Source of the DNA: Nocardioides immobilis
GTDB lineage: Bacteria > Actinomycetota > Actinomycetes > Propionibacteriales > Nocardioidaceae
NCBI RefSeq assembly: GCF_003515065.1
Contig: NZ_QXGH01000011.1
Location: 124,001-188,000, forward strand
DNA: 64,000 nucleotides
Direction: 5' to 3'
The notes under the pieces are model-generated. The model was not told where the DNA came from. It did no database searches and saw only the letters and a program-made list of their open reading frames with translations. Numbering within the stretch: the stretch's first letter is position 1; each line of letters opens with the position of its first letter. The position numbers and the translations under genes were made by a program. Of this stretch, positions 34,883 through 43,422 are shown in pieces.

Positions 34883-37243
34883 TCAGTACCCCGGGGTCAG
34901 GCTCGAGGTGAAGGACAGGTCGATCTCGTTCTCCCAGGCGCTGAACTCGGCGGCACCGGCTCCGACGCTCACGCTCGGGCCGACCCGCCAACCGGTGTCG
35001 ACGAGCTCACCCTGCTGGTCGACCTTGATGTAGATGCCGGACTTGAAGCCCGCCTCGACACCGCCGACGGTCCCGCCGCCCTTCGAGCCGGCCCAGACCG
35101 ACACGTTCCCGGTGCGGAAGTCGAACTTCACGTCGACGAAGACGTCGAGCAGCGGGAGGACGTTCACCGAGAAGCCCTGCTCGATCCGCTCGCAGCTGAT
35201 CTTGACGGTGGTCGGTCCCAGGTTCGCCCGCAGGTTCATCGCCTTGAGGGCGCCCTCGCACTTACCGGGCGACTCGACGTCGGGGTCAGCCGGCGGGTTG
35301 AGGATCTCCTCGGGAAGCGGCTCGACACAGTGGTCCCGGTGGAGCTGCACGCTGTGCGTCCACTGCTGGGCCTGCTGCACCAGCCCGGCGTACAGGGCCC
35401 GCTCCTGCGAGTCGATGTGGTTCAGCACCAACTGGTGCGCAGCCTCGTCGATCAGGTTGGCCGCGATGCCGGTCATCAGCTTCGACTCGACCTCGAACAG
35501 GTGGTTGGCCAGGTTCTGGGCCTGCGCGATCAGCACCCGCCACTCGCTGTGCTCCCGGACGAGCGCAGGGCGGCAGGTCTTGTTGATCTCGATCTCGAAG
35601 CAGTTCGGCACGCTGGAGCCCACGCATGCGTCGCGTGCGTCATCGTTCAGCTCGCCGTAGGTGTACTCGACCTCGCCGGTGCCGCCGCCCCAGAACTCCT
35701 CACGGTGCTCGACCAGCACGTCGATCTTGTCTTCGAACGCGTCCCGCGCAGCGACGACCTCGGCCAGGTCGCCTGTCGAGTAGAGCAGGCTGATCAGCGA
35801 GTCGCGTCGTTCGATCTCGGCACGGGTGCGCAGCTCGTCGGTCTGCCGCAGATGCTCGGTGAGCTCGTCGTACTCCGCGTTGTTGTCCGTGATCTCGCCC
35901 TGGAAGGCGGCCGCGATGCCGTCGTACACGTCGTGCATGTCGACGGCCTGGCTCGGCGTCTCGGCGATCGGCAGCTGCCGCAGCGGCACCGCCTCTCCGC
36001 GGGTGTAGTCGATCTCGGGGTCGGGGCGGACCGGGTCCTCCGTCGGCGGGGTCTTCGGGACCTCCTCGTCCGAGCGCTGCCGGGTGCGGCGGATGTAGCG
36101 CTTGGCGATCGCGTCCTGGCCCTTGCAGGCGGCGACCGTGGCCAGCCCGGCGTCGGCCTCGGAGAGCAGCGGAGCGAGCTGCTTGGCGCTGGCGAAGAGC
36201 CTCTGCGCAGCGTCGTACCGACCGGTCATCACGAGCGCCTGACCGCGAATGACGGCGGCTGTCGCCTCGTGCGGGATGCCGAGCGCCGGTCGCAGGAAGT
36301 CACGACCGATCGCCGCGTCGAGGAACGCGATCGCCTCGTTGGGCAGGCTGACCGAGGTGGCCAGCGCGGCGGCGTTGACCAGATGGGTGCCCCGCCCGGG
36401 CTGGAGTCGGTGGGCCTCCAGCAGGGCGGCGAGGGCGAGGCCGGGCGAACCGGCTGTGAGCGCCGTGGCCGCCAGCTCCTGGGCCTTCTCGGGGGTGCTG
36501 GCCTGGCCCGATGACCTCAGCTGGGCGAGCCCTCCGGGAGCCTTCTGCTCGAGGAACTGCCGCACGCTGGTCACCGCGGCAGCCAGGGTGAACCGCTTCA
36601 CCGGGTAGCTGGCGGTGCAGAAGATCTTGACGAACTGGAGGGACGAGTTCTCGTTGGCCGGCCACCGGTAGGTGTCGGCGAACGTCTGGACCACGAGATC
36701 GTCGCTGCCAGGCGCCTCGGTGACCTTCAGACGTGTCGCCGCGGCGGTGCAGTTGTTGGCCTCCTCCGACTCGCGGACCGTGCCGTAGTCGTCTGCGCAG
36801 ACCAGGACCCGGTAGTCACCCGCCGGGATGCCGGCCGGGACGGTGAAGGCGGTCGCGCCGATCGAGCGCCGGGCTCCGGGGGCGATGGCCCGTACGGTCG
36901 CCCTGCCGACGAGGCGGAGGTCGGTCAGTGCGGTCCGCGGGTTGGTACGGCTCCGGCGCCGCTCCTCGAGGCTCGCGGGGACGTTGGTCGTGAGGTAGAC
37001 GCGCGTCCGGGACTCGCCCGCCCTGCGGCTGCCACGGTTGTGGACGACGTGAGTGACGGTGACCTTGCCGCCTTCGACGACGGCGGTCTTGTCGACGGTC
37101 GCTCGGGCGACGCGGAGGTCGGGCCGGCCGACGGCCTCCGCCGGGGTGGGGGTGAGCGCCAGCAGGGTGCCGGCGAGGGCGGTGACGATGCCGAGGGCGA
37201 CGGCCGCGCGGTGGCGCGACAGTACGGCGGCTGGGGGGTTCAT
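34883..37243 (-). CDS. large secreted CARDB/TPR-like protein of unknown function
   Basis: This 786-residue protein has a signal peptide (residues 1-37, ending AEAVG). A CARDB Ig-like domain follows (PDLRVARATVDKTAVVEGG to about residue 165, with the paired cysteines of CADDYG and NNC). Next is a helical repeat region of about 190-390 that resembles TPR units (GSPGLALAALLEAHRLQPG). A long charged helical part follows, with cysteine pairs in DACVGSSVPNCFE, and a beta-rich end with alternating Gly/Val. No catalytic motif is visible. The ATG at 37243 gives a normal signal peptide. It may be an adhesive or structural surface protein; this is inference from architecture only. Confidence 0.75.
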   Translation of the reverse strand: MNPPAAVLSRHRAAVALGIVTALAGTLLALTPTPAEAVGRPDLRVARATVDKTAVVEGGKVTVTHVVHNRGSRRAGESRTRVYLTTNVPASLEERRRSRTNPRTALTDLRLVGRATVRAIAPGARRSIGATAFTVPAGIPAGDYRVLVCADDYGTVRESEEANNCTAAATRLKVTEAPGSDDLVVQTFADTYRWPANENSSLQFVKIFCTASYPVKRFTLAAAVTSVRQFLEQKAPGGLAQLRSSGQASTPEKAQELAATALTAGSPGLALAALLEAHRLQPGRGTHLVNAAALATSVSLPNEAIAFLDAAIGRDFLRPALGIPHEATAAVIRGQALVMTGRYDAAQRLFASAKQLAPLLSEADAGLATVAACKGQDAIAKRYIRRTRQRSDEEVPKTPPTEDPVRPDPEIDYTRGEAVPLRQLPIAETPSQAVDMHDVYDGIAAAFQGEITDNNAEYDELTEHLRQTDELRTRAEIERRDSLISLLYSTGDLAEVVAARDAFEDKIDVLVEHREEFWGGGTGEVEYTYGELNDDARDACVGSSVPNCFEIEINKTCRPALVREHSEWRVLIAQAQNLANHLFEVESKLMTGIAANLIDEAAHQLVLNHIDSQERALYAGLVQQAQQWTHSVQLHRDHCVEPLPEEILNPPADPDVESPGKCEGALKAMNLRANLGPTTVKISCERIEQGFSVNVLPLLDVFVDVKFDFRTGNVSVWAGSKGGGTVGGVEAGFKSGIYIKVDQQGELVDTGWRVGPSVSVGAGAAEFSAWENEIDLSFTSSLTPGY

Positions 37244-37414
37244 CGGTGGGATCTCCAGGGGTGACGGGACTCGGCCGGCCCGCCACCGAGTCGGGCACCG
37301 TGGAGGAGACAACCACAGGACGGGGGTCGCCACACCTGATTTCCTGCGGTCACGCTCAGCCTTGCTCAACGTTTCATCCCTGGGAACGAGCGGCTTGACA
37401 GCGGCCTTCTAGGC

Positions 37415-38260
37415 TTGTCCGTCGTGGACACGGTGGTGGAGCAGGTGCTGACGCAGGAGGAGTGGGACGCGCGCGCCGACGCGCACGCCGCTCGCGTCGA
37501 CCGCTTCCTGGCGCCGCACCTGGAACGCCGCGCCGCGGGCGTGAAGCACCCCGTCTTCGACTTCCTGTTCACCTACTACTCGTTCCGGCCGTCGCAGCTG
37601 CGGCGCTGGACGCCGGGGTTCGGACAGGACCCAGCGGTGACCGCCGACTACGTCGCCGAGCGAGTGCCTCTCATCCGCTCGCTGCACCGGCTGCTGACGG
37701 CGACCGCCGGCCGCACCGGCAACTTCGGCTGCTTCGGGCTGCACGAGTGGGCGATGGTCTACCGGCTGGCCGAGGACGAGACCCGGCACGCGGACTGGCC
37801 GCTCCGCCTCGGCGCGACCGGCACCGACGCCGTCGTCGAGGAGCACCGGATCGCCTGCTCGCACTTCGACGCCTACCGGTTCTTCACCACGCCGGCCCGC
37901 CCGCTCAACACCCTCTCCCCCGGGCGCGACGACCGGCCATCGTACGAGCAGCCGGCCTGCCTTCACGCCGGCATGGACCTCTACAAGCACGCGTTCCGGC
38001 TGTCGCCGATGGTGTCGTCGGACCTCGTCGCCGACTGCTTCGAGCTGGCGTGGGACATCCGGGTGATGGACATGCGGGCTGCGCCGTACGACCTCGCCGA
38101 CCTCGGCTTCGCGCCCGTGCGCATCGAGACGCCGGAGGGCAAGGCCGAGTACGTCGCCGCCCAGCGGTTGTTCGCCGAGCGCGGTGCGCCACTGCGTCGG
38201 CGGCTGATCGAGGAGTGCGAGCGGCTGCTGCGCGCGCCCGATCACGCGGCCCCGCGGTGA
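37415..38260 (+). CDS. conserved actinobacterial protein, often labelled 3-methyladenine DNA glycosylase
   Basis: This 281-residue protein has the conserved stretches HPVFDFLFTYYSFRPSQLRRW, FGCFGLHEWAMVYR and LHAGMDLYKHAFRLSPMV. Actinobacterial homologs are commonly labelled 3-methyladenine DNA glycosylase, but no helix-hairpin-helix or AAG fold is visible here, so I doubt the label. The clustered His and Tyr residues suggest a metal or hydrolase site. A TTG at 37415 and a GTG at 37424 are both possible starts. It is convergent with the AmiS-like gene, 12 bases away. Confidence 0.75.
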   Translation: MSVVDTVVEQVLTQEEWDARADAHAARVDRFLAPHLERRAAGVKHPVFDFLFTYYSFRPSQLRRWTPGFGQDPAVTADYVAERVPLIRSLHRLLTATAGRTGNFGCFGLHEWAMVYRLAEDETRHADWPLRLGATGTDAVVEEHRIACSHFDAYRFFTTPARPLNTLSPGRDDRPSYEQPACLHAGMDLYKHAFRLSPMVSSDLVADCFELAWDIRVMDMRAAPYDLADLGFAPVRIETPEGKAEYVAAQRLFAERGAPLRRRLIEECERLLRAPDHAAPR

Positions 38261-38272
38261 TCGGCCCGTAGG

Positions 38273-38911
38273 TCAGGCCGACACGGGCATCCGCACCTCG
38301 GCCGGGGTCGCCGGCACGGCGGGCGCGGGGACGGGCTTGCGCAGTGCGACCGCGACGAAGACGGCGGCCGAGGCGACGATCGTGGCCAGGATGTGCCTGG
38401 TCGTCACTCGATCCCACTCCCCCAGCAGGATCACGAAGCCGGGCACGGTGCAGGTGGTGAACGATTGGATCAGGGTGAGCGACCCGGCGGCGGCCGTCAG
38501 CCGGGTGGCACCGAGCGCGAGCACCACCCAGAACACCGTCCACAGCACCGCCCACTGCAGCCACAGCAGCCCGGTCGGGGTGTCGTCGAAGCGGACGATG
38601 TTGGTGATCCCGAAGCCGGTGGCGACGACCGCTACCCAGAGGGAGTACCAGCCGAGCCCGCTGGCGTCGTACCCCTTGAGGTTGCCGATGCCGACGTAGA
38701 GGTAGGTGAACCCGAACAGGAAGATCCCGGCCGCGCCGAGGATCTCGTCCGGGGTGGTCGCGTGGCTGACCAGCCAGAACGGGATCGCCGTCTGGAGAGC
38801 ACCGACGAACAGGTTGAAGACCCCGGCGCTCTTGGGGTCCACCCTCCCGAGGAAGAGCAGGCCGTTGACGAACAGCACCGCGCCGACGAAGAGCAGTCCG
38901 ACCGCAGACAT
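38273..38911 (-). CDS. AmiS/UreI family transporter
   Basis: This 212-residue membrane protein has six or seven hydrophobic segments and matches the AmiS/UreI family of short-chain amide and urea channels: VGLLFVGAVLFVNGLLFLG at the start, and LFGFTYLYVGIGNLKGYD, GWYSLWVAVVA in the middle. It follows the DszC-like gene by 13 bases on the same strand, so uptake or release of a small amide or similar solute may be tied to that oxygenase. No amidase or urease gene is adjacent; the amidase at 50306 is far away. Confidence 0.88.
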   Translation of the reverse strand: MSAVGLLFVGAVLFVNGLLFLGRVDPKSAGVFNLFVGALQTAIPFWLVSHATTPDEILGAAGIFLFGFTYLYVGIGNLKGYDASGLGWYSLWVAVVATGFGITNIVRFDDTPTGLLWLQWAVLWTVFWVVLALGATRLTAAAGSLTLIQSFTTCTVPGFVILLGEWDRVTTRHILATIVASAAVFVAVALRKPVPAPAVPATPAEVRMPVSA

Positions 38912-38924
38912 CAGCAGACCCCGA

Positions 38925-40145
38925 TCAGAAGTAGGCGTTCGCGGGGAACGCGGTGCCGTTGACGATGTTGTCGCCGATCGCCGACGCCTTGAGGAAGGTG
39001 GGGTTGTGCGTGGAGATCGTCCGCACGTTCCGCCAGTGCCGGTCGAGGTTGTAGACGGACTGCGTCGCCGAGGCTCCGCCGACGTCGAAGAGCCTGGCCG
39101 CGGTGGCGTAGGAGAACCGGTCGATCGCGACCTTCGCCTCGGCCGCCGCGAACTGGGCTGCTTCCGCGGCGTCGGCAGTCGGTACGCCGTCGACGACCGA
39201 GTCGGTCGCGACCTGGATGAGCTCTGCGGCCCTCAGCACGATCGCCTCCGCAGCGAACGCGTCGGCGGCGATCTCGCCGACCACCTGCAGCACCTGCGGG
39301 TCGTGCGCCGGCGACTGCGGGTTGTTGGCGTGGCTGAAGCTCCGCGCCCGCCGGAAGACCAGCGCCGCGGCGTCGTTCCGCACGCTCCGCAGCACCCCCG
39401 CGGTGACCGCCTGCAGGTAGAGCTGGAGGAACGCACCCTGGTAGCCCGGCGGCTGCTCACCGTCCGGGTCGCCGAGGTCGAAGAACTCGTCCGGCTCGAC
39501 GCGGACGTCGTCGAGCTGCGTCGTACCGGTGCCGGTCAGCCGCTGACCGAAGCCGTCCCAGTCGTCGAGGATGGACACCCCGGTGCGGTCGACCGGGATC
39601 ACGACGCCGGCGATCCGGTTGTCCGGCGCGGCCGCCCACACCTGGGTGTAGTCGGAGTAGATGCTGCCGGTGGAGTAGAACTTCGTGCCGTTGAGCCGGT
39701 AACCGCCGTCGGGCTCGGGCGTCAGCGCGGTCTCGAACGAGAGGCCGACCGGCCGCTTGCTCTGCTCGCTGAAGGCGTTGCCCACGATCTTGTTGGCGTT
39801 GAGGAGCGCGATCCCCCGCGCCCGCGCCTCCGGGTCGGCGGTCTGCAGCTGCTGCTCGACGAACCAGTAGTGGGTGCGCAGGATGTGCGCCGCGTTGGAG
39901 TCGGCCTCGGCGAGGTCGATGAGCACGGCGAAGAACTCACGCACGCTCAGCCCGGCGCCGCCCTCCGCGATCGGCACCCGGAGCCGACCCAGGCCGGCCT
40001 CCTTGATCCAGCCGATGACCTCGTACGGCGCGATCCGCTCGCGCTCGCGTTCCTCGGCACCGGCGGCGATCCGCTCGAGCAGCGCGGTGAAGGCGGATGT
40101 CCCCGGCCTGACGACATCGGTGGCGGGGTAGGTCTGGACGCTCAT
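38925..40145 (-). CDS. DszC/SfnB-like flavin monooxygenase (acyl-CoA dehydrogenase fold)
   Basis: This 406-residue protein has the same fold as the product of 13577-14842: GLGRLRVPIAEGGAGLSV, ADSNAAHILRTHYWFVEQ, YRLNGTKFYSTGSIYSD, and the C-terminal NLDRHWRNVRTISTHNPT. Relatives such as DszC oxygenate dibenzothiophene sulfur with FMNH2, and others act on small sulfones or amides. The ATG at 40145 is followed upstream by an AT-rich control region. No flavin reductase is beside it; the sulfur-island reductases could serve it. It forms an operon with the AmiS-like gene. Confidence 0.85.
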   Translation of the reverse strand: MSVQTYPATDVVRPGTSAFTALLERIAAGAEERERERIAPYEVIGWIKEAGLGRLRVPIAEGGAGLSVREFFAVLIDLAEADSNAAHILRTHYWFVEQQLQTADPEARARGIALLNANKIVGNAFSEQSKRPVGLSFETALTPEPDGGYRLNGTKFYSTGSIYSDYTQVWAAAPDNRIAGVVIPVDRTGVSILDDWDGFGQRLTGTGTTQLDDVRVEPDEFFDLGDPDGEQPPGYQGAFLQLYLQAVTAGVLRSVRNDAAALVFRRARSFSHANNPQSPAHDPQVLQVVGEIAADAFAAEAIVLRAAELIQVATDSVVDGVPTADAAEAAQFAAAEAKVAIDRFSYATAARLFDVGGASATQSVYNLDRHWRNVRTISTHNPTFLKASAIGDNIVNGTAFPANAYF

Positions 40146-40324
40146 GGGCGGTCTCCTGGGTCTCTGGGCTTTATAGGTTTAACTCGACTGACTTTATAGA
40201 CTTTCAATGCCGAGGCCAGCGCGCCGCGTCACATCCGGCGATCGGTTCGGCCGATCACGGCATCGACGTGAACTTGCGACCACGGTCGGATCCGGCCGAC
40301 GGCAGAACGTCCTACGCTCGCCCC
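40146..40324. promoter_or_regulatory. divergent control region with two CTTTATAG repeats
   Basis: This region separates the DszC-like gene from the divergent monooxygenase gene. Two direct copies of CTTTATAG occur at 40169-40176 and 40192-40199, 23 bases apart, inside a markedly AT-rich stretch at 40168-40208. Two turns of the helix separate the copies, so one protein dimer or two could bind the same face. A TTGAAA (minus strand, near 40202-40207) is a weak -35. No gene is seen in the rest. Confidence 0.5.
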
Positions 40325-41833
40325 ATGACTCACGTTCACGACGCGGTGATCGTCGGCGCCGGGTTCGGCGGCATGGGAGCGGCCATCCAGCTGCGCCGGA
40401 TGGGTTACGACGACCTGCTCATCCTCGAGCGCGAGGACGACCTCGGCGGCACCTGGCACGTCAACCGCTACCCCGGTCTGGCGGTCGACATCCCGTCGGC
40501 TACGTACTCCTACTCCTTCGAGCCGAACCCGCACTGGTCACGGCTGTTCGCGCCCGGACCGGAGCTCAAGGCCTACGCGACCCACGTCGCCGACAAGTAC
40601 GACGTCCGCAAGCACATGCGCTTCGGCATCGTCGTCGAGGGCGCCCGGTGGGACGAGGACGCATCCGTCTGGGAGGTCACCCTCGCGGACGGCAGCACGG
40701 AGCGGGGCCGCTACCTGCTGACGGCGACCGGGTTCCTCTCCCAGCCGCGGATGCCCGACATCGCCGGCATCGACGAGTTCGCCGGCGAGGTCATCCACAC
40801 GACCCGCTGGGACGACGACGTCGAGCTCGAGGGCAAGCGGATCGGCATCATCGGCACCGGTGCGACCGCCGTCCAGCTGATCCCGAAGCTCGCGAAGGTG
40901 GCCGGCCACCTGACCGTCTACCAACGCACGCCCATCTACGTCAGCCCCAAGATGGACGGCAACGTGCCCGGACCGGTGCGCTCCGCCTTCGCCAAGGTCC
41001 CGCTCACCCAGAAGGCCGCCCGCCTGGCCGGGACCTCGATCCTCGAGGTGATGATGGTCGCCGGCGTGCTGCACTACAAGAACATGCCGTGGGCCAACGC
41101 CATCGGCAAGGCGGCCTGCGAGCGGCACCTCAAGCGCCAGATCAAGGACCCCGAGCTCCGGGCCAAGCTGACGCCCGACTACGACTTCGGCTGCAAGCGG
41201 CCGACGTTCTCCAACAGCTACTACCCGACGTTCACCAAGCCGCACGTCGACCTCGAGACCACCACGATCGACCACGTCGACGAGACCGGGATCATCACCG
41301 CCGACGGCCGGCGAGCGGACCTCGACGTACTGGTCCTGGCCACCGGCTTCAACCTGTGGGACGAGAACTTCCCGGCGATCCAGGTGATCGGCCGCGAAGG
41401 CCGCGACCTCGGCAGGTGGTGGCGGGACAACCGGTTCTGCGCCTACGAGGGCATCACCGTCCCGAAGTTCCCGAACTTCCTGTCGCTCAACAGTCCGTAC
41501 TCCTACTCAGGCCTGTCCTACTTCACGACCATCGAGACCCAGATGGCCCACATGGAGCGACTGTTCACCGCCCTGCACGAGAAGGACGCGGACGTGTTCG
41601 AGGTGACCGAGAAGGCCAACCAGGAGTTCCTCGACCGGATGACCGGCCTGCTCGGCAACTCGGTCTTCAACGCCGGCAGCTGCGCGACCGCGCGCAGCTA
41701 CTACTTCAACCAGCACGGCGAGGCGGTGCTGCTGCGCCCGACGTCGACGCTCAGCGCGCACCGCGAGGCGGTGCGGTTCCCCATCGACGACTACGAGTTC
41801 AGTACGACGAGACAGCCCGTCGCCGCTGGTTGA
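40325..41833 (+). CDS. FAD/NADPH-dependent Baeyer-Villiger-type monooxygenase
   Basis: This 502-residue flavoprotein has an N-terminal Rossmann motif GAGFGGMGAA, the GGTWHVNRYPG segment, a Baeyer-Villiger fingerprint-like FAGEVIHTTRWDDD, and a second Rossmann motif GIIGTGATAVQ for NADPH. The late ATGF motif (VLATGFNLWD) is also present. Such enzymes insert oxygen next to a ketone or oxidise N or S atoms; the substrate here is not predictable. The ATG at 40325 starts the conserved region. Its last codons and stop are part of a dispersed repeat. Confidence 0.9.
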   Translation: MTHVHDAVIVGAGFGGMGAAIQLRRMGYDDLLILEREDDLGGTWHVNRYPGLAVDIPSATYSYSFEPNPHWSRLFAPGPELKAYATHVADKYDVRKHMRFGIVVEGARWDEDASVWEVTLADGSTERGRYLLTATGFLSQPRMPDIAGIDEFAGEVIHTTRWDDDVELEGKRIGIIGTGATAVQLIPKLAKVAGHLTVYQRTPIYVSPKMDGNVPGPVRSAFAKVPLTQKAARLAGTSILEVMMVAGVLHYKNMPWANAIGKAACERHLKRQIKDPELRAKLTPDYDFGCKRPTFSNSYYPTFTKPHVDLETTTIDHVDETGIITADGRRADLDVLVLATGFNLWDENFPAIQVIGREGRDLGRWWRDNRFCAYEGITVPKFPNFLSLNSPYSYSGLSYFTTIETQMAHMERLFTALHEKDADVFEVTEKANQEFLDRMTGLLGNSVFNAGSCATARSYYFNQHGEAVLLRPTSTLSAHREAVRFPIDDYEFSTTRQPVAAG

Positions 41834-41865
41834 GGTGCGACGAGCGCAGCGAGGAGCCTCGAAAC
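41827..41865. repeat. REP-like palindromic repeat at gene end
   Basis: The sequence from GGTTGAGG through GCGACGAGCGCAGCGAGG to CCTCGAAACC forms an imperfect hairpin that bridges the monooxygenase stop and the zwf stop. From memory, close relatives of this sequence are scattered through Nocardioides and other actinobacterial genomes at gene ends. It occurs once in this window. It probably acts as a two-way terminator. Confidence 0.65.
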
Positions 41866-43305
41866 CTAGGCACCCGTCGCGTTCGGGTCGCGCCAGACCC
41901 GCTCGAACGGCAGTCGCCAGGCGTACGGCGCGATCAGCTGGTGGATCGCGTTCGGGCCCCAGCTGCCCTGGCGGTACGGCCGCACGGGCGGCGGGTTCTC
42001 CAGCAGCTGCGCCGAGACCTCCCACAGCCGCTCGATGCCCTCGGCGGACGTGAAGAGGGTCTGGTCGCCACGGGCAGCGTCGTAGATCAGCCGCTCGTAG
42101 GCCTCGAGGACCGAGCCTGCCCAGGTCGTGTCGCCCATCGCGAACTGCATCGACAGCTTGTCCAGCCGCATCCCCGGGCCGGGCCGCTTGCCGTAGAACG
42201 ACAGCGACATCTTCGCCTTGTCGGCCAGGTCGAAGGTGAGGTGGTCGGGTCCGTGGTCACCCACGCCCGAGTGCTTCGGGAACATCGAGCGCGGCGGCTC
42301 CTTGAACGCGATCGAGATGATCCGCGCGCCCTCCGCCATCCGCTTGCCGGTGCGCAGGTAGAACGGCACGCCGGCCCAGCGCCAGTTGTCGATGTAGCAC
42401 TTGAGCGCGATGAACGTCTCGGTCTCCGAGTCGTGCGGGACGCCCTCGATGTCGCGGTAGCCCTGGTACTGCCCGCGGACGACATCAGCCGGATCGATCG
42501 GCAACAGCGACCGGAAGACCTTGTTCTTCTCCTCGTTGATCGCGTCCGGCGACAACGAGGTCGGCGGCTCGAGCGCGATGAAGGCGAGCACCTGGAACAG
42601 GTGCGTCACGACCATGTCCTTGTAGGCACCGGTCGACTCGTAGAACGTCGCCCGCTGGTCGAGGCCGAGCTCCTCGGGGATGTCGATCTGGATGTGGTCG
42701 ATGTTGTTGCGGTGCCAGATCGGCTCGAAGAGGCCGTTGGCGAACCGGAACGCGAGGATGTTCTGGGCCGCCTCCTTCCCGAGGAAGTGGTCGATCCGGT
42801 AGATCTGCGACTCGTCGAAGACCCGGTGCAGCTTGCCGTTGAGCTCCTTCGCGCTCTTAAGGTCGACCCCGAACGGCTTCTCCATGATGATCCGGCTGCC
42901 CGCGGCCAGGTCGGCCTCCTGCAGTGTCGCCACGACGGCCAGCGCCGCCTTGGGCGGCACGCTCAGGTAGTGCAACCTGGTGCGTTCGCCCTCCGAGGCC
43001 GCCTCGGCCTTCTCGACCGCGGACCGCAGCCCGGCGGGGCCCTCCGCCCCCGGCGCCCAGTGCAGCCGCTTCGCGAACTCCGGCCAGGCGTCCAGGTCGC
43101 CGTCGTTGCCGGAGAACTCCTTCACCGCCTCGTGCGCGAAGTCGACGAACGACTCCTCCGTGTGGTCGTCGAGCGACGTGCCGATGATCTGCAGGTCGGG
43201 GATCAGCTCGGTCTCGAAGAGGTGGAGGAGGCCCGGCAGCAGCTTGCGCCGCGAGAGGTCACCCGTGGCCCCGAACAACACCACTGTCACGGGTTTCATC
43301 GCCAT
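41866..43305 (-). CDS. zwf: glucose-6-phosphate 1-dehydrogenase
   Basis: Zwf oxidises glucose 6-phosphate, feeding the pentose phosphate pathway and NADPH supply. The 479-residue protein has the nucleotide motif VLFGATGDLSRRKLLPGL, MEKPFG, and the active-site signature RIDHFLGKEAAQN. The ATG at 43305 (MAMKPVTVV) is taken; ATG 43299 and GTG 43314 are alternatives. No opcA, tal or tkt gene is adjacent, so it is outside the usual actinobacterial pentose phosphate cluster. Some forms use F420 or NAD, but this sequence belongs to the classical NADP-type family. Confidence 0.94.
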   Translation of the reverse strand: MAMKPVTVVLFGATGDLSRRKLLPGLLHLFETELIPDLQIIGTSLDDHTEESFVDFAHEAVKEFSGNDGDLDAWPEFAKRLHWAPGAEGPAGLRSAVEKAEAASEGERTRLHYLSVPPKAALAVVATLQEADLAAGSRIIMEKPFGVDLKSAKELNGKLHRVFDESQIYRIDHFLGKEAAQNILAFRFANGLFEPIWHRNNIDHIQIDIPEELGLDQRATFYESTGAYKDMVVTHLFQVLAFIALEPPTSLSPDAINEEKNKVFRSLLPIDPADVVRGQYQGYRDIEGVPHDSETETFIALKCYIDNWRWAGVPFYLRTGKRMAEGARIISIAFKEPPRSMFPKHSGVGDHGPDHLTFDLADKAKMSLSFYGKRPGPGMRLDKLSMQFAMGDTTWAGSVLEAYERLIYDAARGDQTLFTSAEGIERLWEVSAQLLENPPPVRPYRQGSWGPNAIHQLIAPYAWRLPFERVWRDPNATGA

Positions 43306-43422
43306 GTCGTCCACAGTGCCTCCCAGATGTTTCCAGGACCTTAACGTCATCGAACCAGCGACCCCAGGGTAAAGATTCGACCGCGCCGGGAACCCGACGC
43401 CGCGTTCGGACCTCGTTGGTGC

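Noticed and set aside
40207..43344. A very long open frame (over 1000 codons) on the plus strand
   Set aside because: It is made of the out-of-frame monooxygenase gene and the antisense of zwf. High GC keeps such frames open; composition is Arg/Pro/Ala-rich and without any domain.
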